The notes: generated by a model not told the origin, from the sequence alone. A DNA stretch of 5,593 bases from Fidelibacterota bacterium (GCA_030596225.1 JAUVKO010000148.1:1-5593), one strand, 5' to 3'; counted from the stretch's first letter, positions 1 through 5,102 are shown. Translations and numbers: made by a program.

Positions 1-140
1 ACACCGGGCAGGCAGGGATCAGTCTTCGTCCTGTGGACTACGCCTTGACAGGCGGAATTTTTATCTGCCGAAGCTTCAGCGTAGGCGGTGAACCGCGCTC
101 GTAAACTCGCTAGCTAGATAAATTCGAATCCCTGCTATAA
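1..140. repeat. Palindrome-rich noncoding stretch at the left edge
   Basis: No coding frame is convincing here. The stretch holds three perfect 8-bp palindromes: GAAGCTTC (70-77), CTAGCTAG (110-117) and ATTCGAAT (122-129). It also holds an inverted pair CTACGC (38-43) / GCGTAG (79-84) and a small hairpin GCGG-TGAA-CCGC around 85-96. It is more G+C rich than the rest of the window. That density suits a dispersed intergenic repeat in the chromosome flanking the element, but family membership cannot be shown from one copy. Confidence 0.35.
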
Positions 141-172
141 AAGCAAAAAGGCCCATCGTTGATGGACCTTTT
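141..172 (-). terminator. Intrinsic terminator of the tRNA-Phe locus
   Basis: Arms AAAAGG-C-CCATC (146-157) and GATGG-A-CCTTTT (161-172) form an 11-bp stem with one C/A mismatch and a 3-nt loop. Read on the minus strand, the stem runs into a T-rich tail (TTTTTGCTTTT). It begins 8 bases beyond the tRNA 3' end, so it is the natural terminator of that gene. T-runs also follow it on the plus strand, so it may work in both directions. Its presence next to the tRNA fragment suggests the DNA left of about 181 is the original downstream flank of the tRNA gene. Confidence 0.75.
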
Positions 173-180
173 AACTTTTG

Positions 181-226
181 TGGCCAGGGACGGAATTGAA
201 CCGCCGACACGGGGATTTTCAGTCCC
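181..226 (-). tRNA. 3' part of a tRNA-Phe(GAA) gene; 5' half absent, probable attachment site
   Basis: On the minus strand the 3' elements of a tRNA appear in order. There is an anticodon loop CTGAAAA with anticodon GAA (plus 218-220), a 3' anticodon strand TCCCC and a 5-nt variable loop. The T arm is GGCGG / TTCAATT / CCGTC, followed by the acceptor strand CCTGGCC and discriminator A at 181. CCA is not encoded; CAA follows. The 5' anticodon strand breaks off at 226, where the next base (T) cannot pair with C, and no D arm or 5' acceptor strand GGCCAGG follows to the right. The gene is therefore a truncated copy that cannot fold into a tRNA. Tyrosine recombinases often cross over in the anticodon arm of tRNA genes and leave such a 3' fragment at the distal end of the element. 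An intact tRNA-Phe is expected at the other end. Confidence 0.8.
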
Positions 227-466
227 ATTGTCTGGTTCTGTAAGTTGTTGTGTACCAGTGTGTTGCAGGGGTTGGTGATTAAGCGTGTGCAATATATGTG
301 CAGTGAATTCTTGAAAAAGAAGAAGAATGTCAATAACCATGACTAATGCAAACTCATAAATCAAGTTATTTTCCAGTAAAACAATCAATATCATTCACTT
401 GATATGAGGTATGATCCAGACGGTTAATTTAACTCAATAGTCAAAAATTGAATTATACATTACTAG

Positions 467-488
467 ATTCAGTTCACTAATACTGAAT
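467..488. promoter_or_regulatory. 7-bp inverted repeat upstream of the HTH gene, possible operator
   Basis: ATTCAGT (467-473) and ACTGAAT (482-488) are perfect inverted arms with an 8-nt spacer. They lie about 40 bases before the ATG of the next gene. The protein has an N-terminal helix-turn-helix, so autoregulation is a reasonable guess; nothing shows binding directly. Confidence 0.35.
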
Positions 489-516
489 TTGTCTACAATC
501 AATCCATTAATTTAAT

Positions 517-522
517 AAGAGG
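517..522 (+). promoter_or_regulatory. Ribosome binding site that fixes the ATG at 528
   Basis: AAGAGG (517-522) is a good Shine-Dalgarno core ending 5 bases before ATG 528. The in-frame GTG at 522 overlaps this site and has no SD of its own, so the ATG is the likelier start. Confidence 0.7.
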
Positions 523-527
523 TGCAA

Positions 528-1628
528 ATGACAGAAGAAATCACAATCAGCCGGAATCAACTATACGATTTGGTGTGGTCTAAACCGGTAGTGCAGATTG
601 CAAAAGACTTTGGGATCTCGGATGTTGCCATCGCGAAGATCTGCAAGAAACTGAAGATTCCAAAACCAGGATTGGGTTACTGGGCGAAGAAACAAAATGG
701 GCATAGGGTTCGGCAAAAACCTCTGCCAGAATTAAAGCTGGGTGAACTTGAGAGCTACACGATTCATAAGGTTGAACCCGCACCCACAGAACCCGACAGT
801 GATTACATCAAGCAACATCGCGAATTCGAAGCAAGACCAGAGAACAAGGTCATTGTCAAATCTACACTCAGAAATTCCCATCCATTGGTCCAGGCATCAA
901 AAGCAAAATTAAGTAATCCAAATACTGACCGCTACAAACGGTGCTATGGAGGACGAGGCTGTCTGAATATATCCGTTAGTAAAGGTAGCATACACCGAGC
1001 GCTTCGTATCATGGACGCATTGATCAAGGCGCTTTCATCTCGTGGATATCAAGTGTCCCAGGGTAGTGAATATAGGGAAGTTACGTCAGTAAATATTGAT
1101 GGTGAGGAGTTCAATTTCAGAATTCAGGAATCATCGAAAGAAATACCGGCAAGCAATTTAGGCGAAGAGGATAGACTTTATTCATACGGTCGCATGTATG
1201 ATTACATTCCCACTGGTAAGATGACTTTACAAATCACCAATTTCTACCATGGAGATAAATGTGTCAAGGACAGTAAAACACAACGAGTAGAAGATAAACT
1301 GAATAGTTTTATCCTCATGTTGGTTAAAGCTGCCGAGTATGAAAAGAATTGGAGAATAGAGCGGGAGATTGAGAGGAGGGAAGATGAAGAAAGAATGAGG
1401 GTAGAGCGAGAAATTCAGCAGAAGCGTGAGCAGGAACAGCAAATGACAAAAGAGTTGTTTGAGAATGCAGCCACCTGGAACAAATGTGTTCTTGCTCGAG
1501 ACTACATAGAAGCCGTTCAGAGTAATACTGATAAGGAGTCGGATGGAGGAGAGATGGATTCCTGGGTACTATGGGCGAATCAACAAGTGGATATGGTGGA
1601 ATCCAGATTACGCCCCTTATTAAGATAA
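528..1628 (+). CDS. Uncharacterised protein with N-terminal helix-turn-helix and C-terminal coiled coil
   Basis: A 366-residue protein from ATG 528 to TAA 1628. Residues about 20-43 form a helix-turn-helix (IAKDFGISDVAIAKICKKL). A conserved-looking PGLGYWAKK follows at 47-55, then a basic, proline-rich linker. This N-terminal pattern is one I know from hypothetical proteins scattered over phages, plasmids and integrated elements, where no function has been assigned. The middle (about 120-260) is globular with no motif I recognise. Residues about 270-312 are a highly charged coiled coil rich in E, R, K and Q, followed by a short tail with several Trp. There is no signal peptide or membrane segment, so it is cytoplasmic. 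The fold suggests a DNA-binding protein that may dimerise through the coiled coil. It is the first gene inside the presumed attachment site and is monocistronic; TCCAT/ATGGA at 1657-1673 followed by TTTCT could be a weak terminator. The HTH call is firm; any role is inference. Confidence 0.85.
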   Translation: MTEEITISRNQLYDLVWSKPVVQIAKDFGISDVAIAKICKKLKIPKPGLGYWAKKQNGHRVRQKPLPELKLGELESYTIHKVEPAPTEPDSDYIKQHREFEARPENKVIVKSTLRNSHPLVQASKAKLSNPNTDRYKRCYGGRGCLNISVSKGSIHRALRIMDALIKALSSRGYQVSQGSEYREVTSVNIDGEEFNFRIQESSKEIPASNLGEEDRLYSYGRMYDYIPTGKMTLQITNFYHGDKCVKDSKTQRVEDKLNSFILMLVKAAEYEKNWRIEREIERREDEERMRVEREIQQKREQEQQMTKELFENAATWNKCVLARDYIEAVQSNTDKESDGGEMDSWVLWANQQVDMVESRLRPLLR

Positions 1629-1674
1629 TGATGATGTCGTGAGTGTCGAGAATGTGTCCATCAATAATATGGAT

Positions 1675-1858
1675 TTCTATATTATATATTATGGCCATCA
1701 TAATAAAATAAGGATAGCTATAATTAGCTTTCGCCCTAGAAAACATCTAGATATTGCTTAAACATGAATATCCTATTTTGCTTAATTCCGGTAACCTCAT
1801 TAAGAATTCCTAGATCAACAAGTGCAGCAATCAATTTGTTTGCTGGGACCTATATTTA
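1675..1858. repeat. Diverged direct repeat, left copy
   Basis: This stretch aligns to 2136-2317 at a constant offset of 461 bases up to about 1843, then with 2 extra bases here. Identity over the Fic-coding part is roughly 78% by hand count, somewhat lower in the AT-rich flank. The repeat covers the 3' end of a Fic gene and about 45 bases beyond its stop, which share TATATTATATATT. It records two related Fic genes in the same orientation, or an old tandem duplication later cut down. Confidence 0.75.
1724..1858 (-). pseudogene. Fic-family protein, extreme C-terminal remnant (copy A)
   Basis: Reading the minus strand from 1843 to 1736 gives 35 in-frame residues ending DLGILNEVTG...QYLDVF and a TAG. 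They match the last residues of copy B (2185-2556) closely. Copy B continues RNES* where copy A has TAG, GES and TAA, so the original stop position is still visible at 1724-1726. Upstream of 1843 a 2-base indel breaks the frame, and homology fades by about 1858. This segment of Fic proteins is a winged-helix-like tail; the catalytic Fic core is absent. No start codon or SD supports expression, so I treat it as a fossil. Confidence 0.7.
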
Positions 1859-2131
1859 GTTATACACCAATTGACCTATAAGCGTATATAAGTTGGTATA
1901 AATGACAATTGTAAAAATGGATGGCTGCCAGCTTAATTGGGTAATAGGTTGGGTGGAAGATTGGGTGAAAATTGTCCGGCAATTATACTGCTTTTTACAC
2001 TGAGACGTGACGTTAGTCTCACAAACCGTCGGTTTTGAGACAGCAAAATAGTGCCTTAATAATGAGACAGCCTTTTTGAGACTAAATATTCTCTCATTAT
2101 TTTATATTGGGGAGACGAAAAACAATAACAT
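1859..2131. other. Noncoding block between the two Fic remnants
   Basis: About 270 bases without a credible gene. It contains a 28-codon open frame at 1917-2003 (MDGCQLNWVIGWVEDW...), with no SD. Three imperfect 12-bp tandem units, AATTGGGTAATA, GGTTGGGTGGAA and GATTGGGTGAAA (1935-1970), encode the repeated tryptophans in that frame. A cluster of GAGAC-containing inverted repeats at 2001-2116 is listed separately. This may be old intergenic DNA of the decayed Fic/AlbA_2 locus. Confidence 0.5.
2001..2116. repeat. GAGAC-rich inverted-repeat cluster, first site
   Basis: Five GAGAC and one GTCTC occur in 116 bases. GTCTCA-C-AAACC (2016-2027) and GGTTTTGAGAC (2031-2041) form an 11-bp hairpin with one bulged C and a GTC loop. 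TGAGAC at 2001-2006 can pair instead with GTCTCA at 2016-2021. A second inverted repeat, AATAATGAGA (2058-2067) / TCTCATTATT (2092-2101), is perfect over 10 bp with a 24-nt spacer enclosing another GAGAC. No clear U-tract follows, so these are poor terminators. The same motif recurs at 4967-5084. Confidence 0.65.
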
Positions 2132-2135
2132 GAGA

Positions 2136-2317
2136 TTTTATATTATATATTGACGCGGCTATAGTATAATATAGATATCTATAGTTAACTTTCATTCCGG
2201 AAAACATCTAGATATTGTTCGAACATATATATCCTATTCCGTTTGTATCCAGTTACCTCATTGAGAATTCCAAGATCTACAAGAGCAGCAATTAACTTGC
2301 TTGCCGGTACATATTTA
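2136..2317. repeat. Diverged direct repeat, right copy
   Basis: This is the counterpart of 1675-1858, covering the 3' end of the longer Fic remnant and its downstream flank. The flank here holds nested palindromes: CTATAG twice (2159-2164 and 2179-2184) and AGATATCT between them. Confidence 0.75.
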
Positions 2318-2556
2318 AGACCTAATAGCTCCATGGTTGAATTGACGGTCGTGAATGGTCGCTGATAGAGATACATCACGAGTTTTCGAGCATTTTCAGC
2401 CCGACGGCCAAGGGTAACAATGCGCTGGTCCAAATCATTCCGAAGTTCCATAATGTTCTGGAATGTGCTTACTCCACTTTCTGCAGTTTCAATCACCGCT
2501 TGTAGAAAGAATCTACACCAGTGACCCAAGTCATGGGATTCTCTCACTCTAGAAAG
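2185..2556 (-). pseudogene. Fic-family protein, C-terminal remnant (copy B)
   Basis: The minus strand carries about 123 residues typical of the C-terminal part of Fic proteins. First comes the helix after the Fic core (SRVRESHDLGHWCRFFLQAV and on to ETAESG). Next is a helical stretch with LGRRAENARKLV. A winged-helix-like tail follows, with STMELLGLKYVPASKLIAALVDLGIL and VTGYKRNRIYMFEQYLDVF. Fic enzymes AMPylate or otherwise modify target proteins through an HPFxxGNGR motif. That motif, and everything N-terminal of the SRVRESHDLGHW segment, is missing. The open frame runs on to 2625, but beyond about 2556 it is only antisense to the neighbouring AlbA_2 gene, so its apparent N-terminus is not real. 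No SD precedes any start in the Fic part. It is a truncated gene whose 5' two-thirds were lost at the junction near 2556-2570, and catalytic activity is excluded. Confidence 0.85.
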
Positions 2557-2566
2557 TGACCCACAT

Positions 2567-3189
2567 ACTTTGATGCGTGATGACGCACCCTCGGGGTATC
2601 GGGTATTCCGTGAAGCAGCTATCAACTTGCTAATTCATCAAGACTATGCAGATCACACGCGTAAAGCAGTGATAAAAGTTCTATAATGTTCAGATTCAAT
2701 TCTGGAACTCCGGTGATGTATACGGAGACGACGTTAACTTGCTAGAGCCTGGAGAAAAGGAATCACGCAACCCTCGAATAGTTGCAGCTTTCCGCAGGCT
2801 AATTCTCTGTGAACAAGCAGGTACAGGGATTCGGCTGATGCAGTCGGAATGGCAGAACCTAGGGAACCCAGCTCCTGACATCCTAAATGATAGATCCCAT
2901 AAAGCCTTTGGTTACCATCTTCCAATCCAGGCAAAGCACATTCATAAAACTACCGAAAGGCACCAAGTCGGCACTAAGTCGGCACCAAGTCAAGCTTTTA
3001 CGTAACTGTATTAAATACATAGCATTAACAGAATTGATGGAAGTCTTTGACCGGAAAGACCGCACTAAGTACATAAAACCACTTCTTGATGTTGGGTATA
3101 TTGAGATATCAAACCCTGAGAATCCTACTGCGGCAAATCAGAAGTATATTATCACTGCTAAGGGTCGACTTGAGCTTGAAAGAGAATAG
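2567..3189 (+). pseudogene. AlbA_2/HATPase_c_4-type (RecG-like C-terminal) protein, truncated and frameshifted
   Basis: Three plus-strand frames read as one protein. From about 2570 to 2675 comes LMRDDAPSGYRVFREAAINLLIHQDYADHTRKAVIK. A one-base shift in the AAAA run at 2674-2677 leads to KFYNVQIQFWNSGDVYGDDVNLLEPGEKESRNPRIVAAFRR and on through EQAGTGIRLM to NDRSHKAFGYHLP. A second shift near 2961-2991 leads to SRHQVKLLRNC, DRTKYIKPLLDVGYIEISNPENP and QKYIITAKGRLELERE*. REAxxNxLxHxDY, NPRIVAAFRR and AGTGIR are typical of the HATPase_c_4 domain found C-terminal to AlbA_2 (Schlafen-like) domains in putative regulators. The end is a winged-helix domain. The N-terminal AlbA_2 domain is missing; the normal protein would be roughly twice as long. 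Two frame breaks plus truncation make it a pseudogene unless sequencing errors explain the shifts, and the truncation would remain even so. Confidence 0.85.
2961..2991 (+). repeat. 11-bp tandem repeat, 2.8 copies, at a frame break
   Basis: Units CACCAAGTCGG (2961-2971), CACTAAGTCGG (2972-2982) and CACCAAGTC (2983-2991) follow each other without a gap. The unit length is not a multiple of three, so each gain or loss shifts the frame. Removing two units (22 bp) would join the upstream frame to the downstream RHQVKLLRNC frame without a stop. It lies in the linker before the winged-helix domain of the AlbA_2-type pseudogene. Confidence 0.75.
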
Positions 3190-3252
3190 TTGGTTAGATG
3201 AGTCGAATACATTTTGGTCTATCCAATGAGAATTCAATCAATTTGAGACAGG

Positions 3253-3278
3253 CAATTGTGTCAATTGTTTCTGAAACA
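3253..3278. promoter_or_regulatory. Two abutting palindromes upstream of the abiE promoter
   Basis: CAATTG-TGT-CAATTG (3253-3267) and TGTTTC-T-GAAACA (3266-3278) are both perfect and overlap by 2 bases. They sit just upstream of the inverted 17-bp pair that brackets the promoter. They may be extra regulator sites or part of a larger operator. A GAGAC at 3245-3249 lies next to them. Confidence 0.4.
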
Positions 3279-3279
3279 C

Positions 3280-3340
3280 TCTGTAATATTGTTTGCATAA
3301 ACCTGATTAATATGACATATTCCGCACACGATATTACAGA
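3280..3340. promoter_or_regulatory. Inverted repeat pair around the abiE promoter, probable AbiEi operator
   Basis: The left arm (3280-3296, TCTGTAATATTGTTTGC) and the reverse complement of the right arm (3324-3340, TCTGTAATATCGTGTGC) agree at 15 of 17 positions. The first 10 match perfectly. The right arm ends 3 bases before the abiEi ATG, and the arms enclose the candidate promoter. AbiEi proteins are known to bind two inverted repeats in their own promoter, bend the DNA and repress the operon, and this layout fits. The binding itself is inferred. Confidence 0.65.
3293..3321 (+). promoter_or_regulatory. Candidate abiE promoter
   Basis: TTGCAT (3293-3298) and CATATT (3316-3321) are spaced by 17 bases, a moderate sigma-70 match. 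The -35 box overlaps the inner end of the left operator arm and the -10 lies just before the right arm, so AbiEi bound there would block polymerase. Transcription would start near 3328, leaving a leader of about 16 nt with no clear SD before the ATG at 3344. Confidence 0.4.
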
Positions 3341-3343
3341 ATT

Positions 3344-4117
3344 ATGAAGCCGCAAGATTATATTAAACACTTAAATAACAAAGGGATATGGTCATTTACC
3401 CATACTCAAGCGACTGAATTTCTGTCAAAAGATATCACAGCCGCGATCCGAATCCTCCGAAATGATGGCAGAATAATTGATCCAGCAAGAGGATTCTATG
3501 TCATTATTCCAGAAGAGATTAGTCTTACCCAGAGATTACCTGGGGATAGATTTATTAATGATTTAATGAAATATTATGATGCGCCCTATTACGTCTGTCT
3601 ATTAACGGCAGCTCTTTATTATGGCTCAAGTCATCAAGCTCCACAAGTCTTTCAAGTCATGACTAACCCAGCTAGAAGGGATATCCGTGTTCGTGGAAAT
3701 AAAGTTGTATTTTACAAAAAGGAGTCAATCCTTGATACACCAACAATCCTAAAAAACACACCAACGGGATACATGAAATTATCAACTCCTGAAGCTACCA
3801 TTTTAGATTTGATTCAATTTAATATACATATTGGTGGAATTGACTACGTAGCTACCGTGATATCAGAGATGCTTGATAAATTATCACCGAGTAAAATGGC
3901 TGTTACATTGAAAGGGTATACTCTCCCAATTCAACAGAGAGCTGGTTACATTCTTGAGTTCCTGGGGTTTACAAAAGGTATGGATCGAATTTGGAAGCAA
4001 GTGATGAAAGAAAAACCAATATATACACCACTTGCTGCTCATGGCAAAAAGGATCGAATCCCAAAAGACCCCCGCTGGAAGATCATTGTTAATCAGACAA
4101 TTGAGCTTGATATATGA
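3344..4117 (+). CDS. abiEi: AbiEi family antitoxin of a type IV toxin-antitoxin system
   Basis: A 257-residue cytoplasmic antitoxin and transcriptional repressor of the AbiE system. Residues about 5-55 form the N-terminal winged helix of the AbiEi_4 type: a helical DYIKHLNNKGIWSFT stretch, the recognition region DITAAIRILRNDGRI, then the wing GFYVIIP. The C-terminal domain begins near residue 65 with LPGDRFINDLM and DAPYYVCLLTAALYYGSSHQ, a signature of the family, and is the part known in other AbiEi proteins to neutralise the toxin. It ends with a basic tail. In type IV systems antitoxin and toxin are not reported to bind each other. The ATG at 3344 directly follows the operator's right arm and lacks a clear SD. 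The stop codon TGA overlaps the toxin start as ATGA (4114-4117), implying translational coupling. The length is normal for the family and no defect is visible. Confidence 0.92.
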   Translation: MKPQDYIKHLNNKGIWSFTHTQATEFLSKDITAAIRILRNDGRIIDPARGFYVIIPEEISLTQRLPGDRFINDLMKYYDAPYYVCLLTAALYYGSSHQAPQVFQVMTNPARRDIRVRGNKVVFYKKESILDTPTILKNTPTGYMKLSTPEATILDLIQFNIHIGGIDYVATVISEMLDKLSPSKMAVTLKGYTLPIQQRAGYILEFLGFTKGMDRIWKQVMKEKPIYTPLAAHGKKDRIPKDPRWKIIVNQTIELDI

Positions 4118-4899
4118 TTTCACAAGCGACTATTCTGGAGTGGCAAAATATAGCTCCTTGGCAAGTAGATGAACAGATTGAACAAGACCTGATCATATCC
4201 AGAATTCTCACCGAGATATATCAATCTGACTTTCTTAGGGATCGATTGCTTTTCAGGGGAGGGACAGCTTTACATAAGCTCTATTTTCCAGAGCCTTTGA
4301 GGTATTCTGAAGACTTAGATTTTGTACAGATAAAGAGTGAGCCTGCCGGTCCAATTGCAGATGAAATTAGAAAGATCGTCGAGCCATGGTTAGGTAAAGC
4401 TCAAACTGATGCCCGCCGGGATTCATTTAAAATGTATTTCCGGTTCACGCCAACTTCAGGTCAAATCCCAGAAACTCGAATAAAACTGGAGTGGAATACC
4501 CGGGAGCATTTCTCATTGTACGGTATTGAGAATATTCCATTTGGGGTAGACACAAGCTGGTATAAAAGTCATTGTTTAATCCAAACATATGCGCTAGATG
4601 AATTGGCAGGGACGAAACTGCGTGCTCTCTATCAAAGAAAGAAGGGCAGAGACCTTTTTGATATTGCAGAGCTTATGAATAGAAAATTAATTGATCTGGA
4701 TAGAACAGTAAACGCGTATCGAAAATATCTTGATTATGGTGGAGCCAACGTAAGTCAGAGAGAGTTTGAACTGAATCTCAAAGAGAAGCTGAACGATCCA
4801 ATCTTTCTACGAGATATGGATCAGCTCAAGCATGCAACTCTTGAATACGATCCACATAGGGCATTTGAAAGTTTACAGCCTTTGATAGCTCTGATGTAA
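4114..4899 (+). CDS. abiEii: AbiEii/AbiGii family nucleotidyltransferase toxin
   Basis: A 261-residue toxin of the DNA polymerase beta-like nucleotidyltransferase superfamily. AbiEii proteins are GTP-binding enzymes causing reversible growth arrest during phage infection; a related family member blocks tRNA by adding nucleotides to the acceptor end. All four expected motifs are visible. Motif I is FRGGTALHK (GGT at residues 49-51), with the paired acidic residues of RYSEDLDF (D67, D69). The third is the basic strand IKLEWN (123-128). The last two lie in DELAGTKLRAL (162-172) and KKGRDLFD (176-183, with D180 and D183). No key residue is missing, so the enzyme should be active. The start is ATG 4114 inside the abiEi stop (4-bp overlap), with only a weak GAG at 4103-4105 as SD, so translation probably depends on abiEi. 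There is no membrane segment. The fine substrate is unknown from sequence. Confidence 0.93.
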   Translation: MISQATILEWQNIAPWQVDEQIEQDLIISRILTEIYQSDFLRDRLLFRGGTALHKLYFPEPLRYSEDLDFVQIKSEPAGPIADEIRKIVEPWLGKAQTDARRDSFKMYFRFTPTSGQIPETRIKLEWNTREHFSLYGIENIPFGVDTSWYKSHCLIQTYALDELAGTKLRALYQRKKGRDLFDIAELMNRKLIDLDRTVNAYRKYLDYGGANVSQREFELNLKEKLNDPIFLRDMDQLKHATLEYDPHRAFESLQPLIALM

Positions 4900-4966
4900 A
4901 TCCTCAAATATTAATGGGCTGAGTATTGCGTAACTTATATCTGAATACTGATGTCTGAAAAACCTT

Positions 4967-5084
4967 GGTTTATGAGACTAAAATCCTAAGTCTAGTCAAC
5001 ACCTCACAAACCCAGTAAACAGAGTCTCAAAACCCGTCTCAAATTCAAAGTATCATTATTATTATCTTTTAACGTAATTGAGAC
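4967..5084. repeat. GAGAC-rich inverted-repeat cluster, second site
   Basis: GGTTTATGAGAC (4967-4978) faces GTCTCAAAACC (5024-5034), an 11-bp inverted pair with one bulged base. Between them lies CTCACAAACC (5003-5012). Further copies of the core are GTCTCAAA (5036-5043) and TTGAGAC (5078-5084). GTCTCAAAACC and CTCACAAACC are both also present in the cluster at 2001-2116, the former on the opposite strand. The sharing of two 10-11-base words between two intergenic regions suggests a specific element and not chance. Confidence 0.6.
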
Positions 5085-5102
5085 ACGAAGAAACATAATT
5101 GG

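Larger units (their letters stand above)
228..527. other. Noncoding control region between the attachment site and the HTH gene
   Basis: About 300 bases without a supported gene. The left half (233-330) has no recognised motif; if the att reading is right, integrase arm sites might lie here, but none can be named. The right half is very AT-rich and holds a short palindrome GTTAA-T-TTAAC (423-433) and the 467-488 inverted repeat listed separately. No clean sigma-70 promoter with proper spacing stands out. Confidence 0.5.

Noticed and set aside
122..140. TTCGAATCCCTGC-like sequence resembling a second tRNA T loop
   Set aside because: The opposite T-stem strand and a plausible acceptor strand are absent, so it is only a short resemblance within a palindrome.
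76..394. Two minus-strand open frames across the tRNA fragment and its flank
   Set aside because: They translate the tRNA-Phe fragment, its terminator and low-complexity DNA; no SD and no protein motif such as an integrase RHxxY signature.
522..524. GTG as the start of the HTH protein
   Set aside because: It overlaps the Shine-Dalgarno sequence that serves the ATG at 528.
1227..1746. Minus-strand open frames opposite the HTH gene's 3' end
   Set aside because: They are antisense shadows of the coiled-coil region; the frame ending in 1746 is not the Fic frame of copy A.
2001..2116. CRISPR array or intrinsic terminator at the GAGAC cluster
   Set aside because: The motif copies are unevenly spaced, in both orientations and too short for CRISPR repeats; no T-run follows the hairpins.
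2185..2625. A complete 146-residue minus-strand gene
   Set aside because: Its first 23 or so residues are antisense to the AlbA_2-type remnant; only the part left of about 2556 is Fic-like, so it is a truncated gene, not a small intact one.
2887..3189. An independent 100-residue plus-strand gene
   Set aside because: Its early residues do not match the family and lie over the correctly framed NDRSHKAFGYHLP segment of another frame; only its later part continues the broken AlbA_2-type gene.
3884..4123. Minus-strand open frame opposite the end of abiEi
   Set aside because: It is antisense to a well-supported gene and lacks an SD or recognisable domain.
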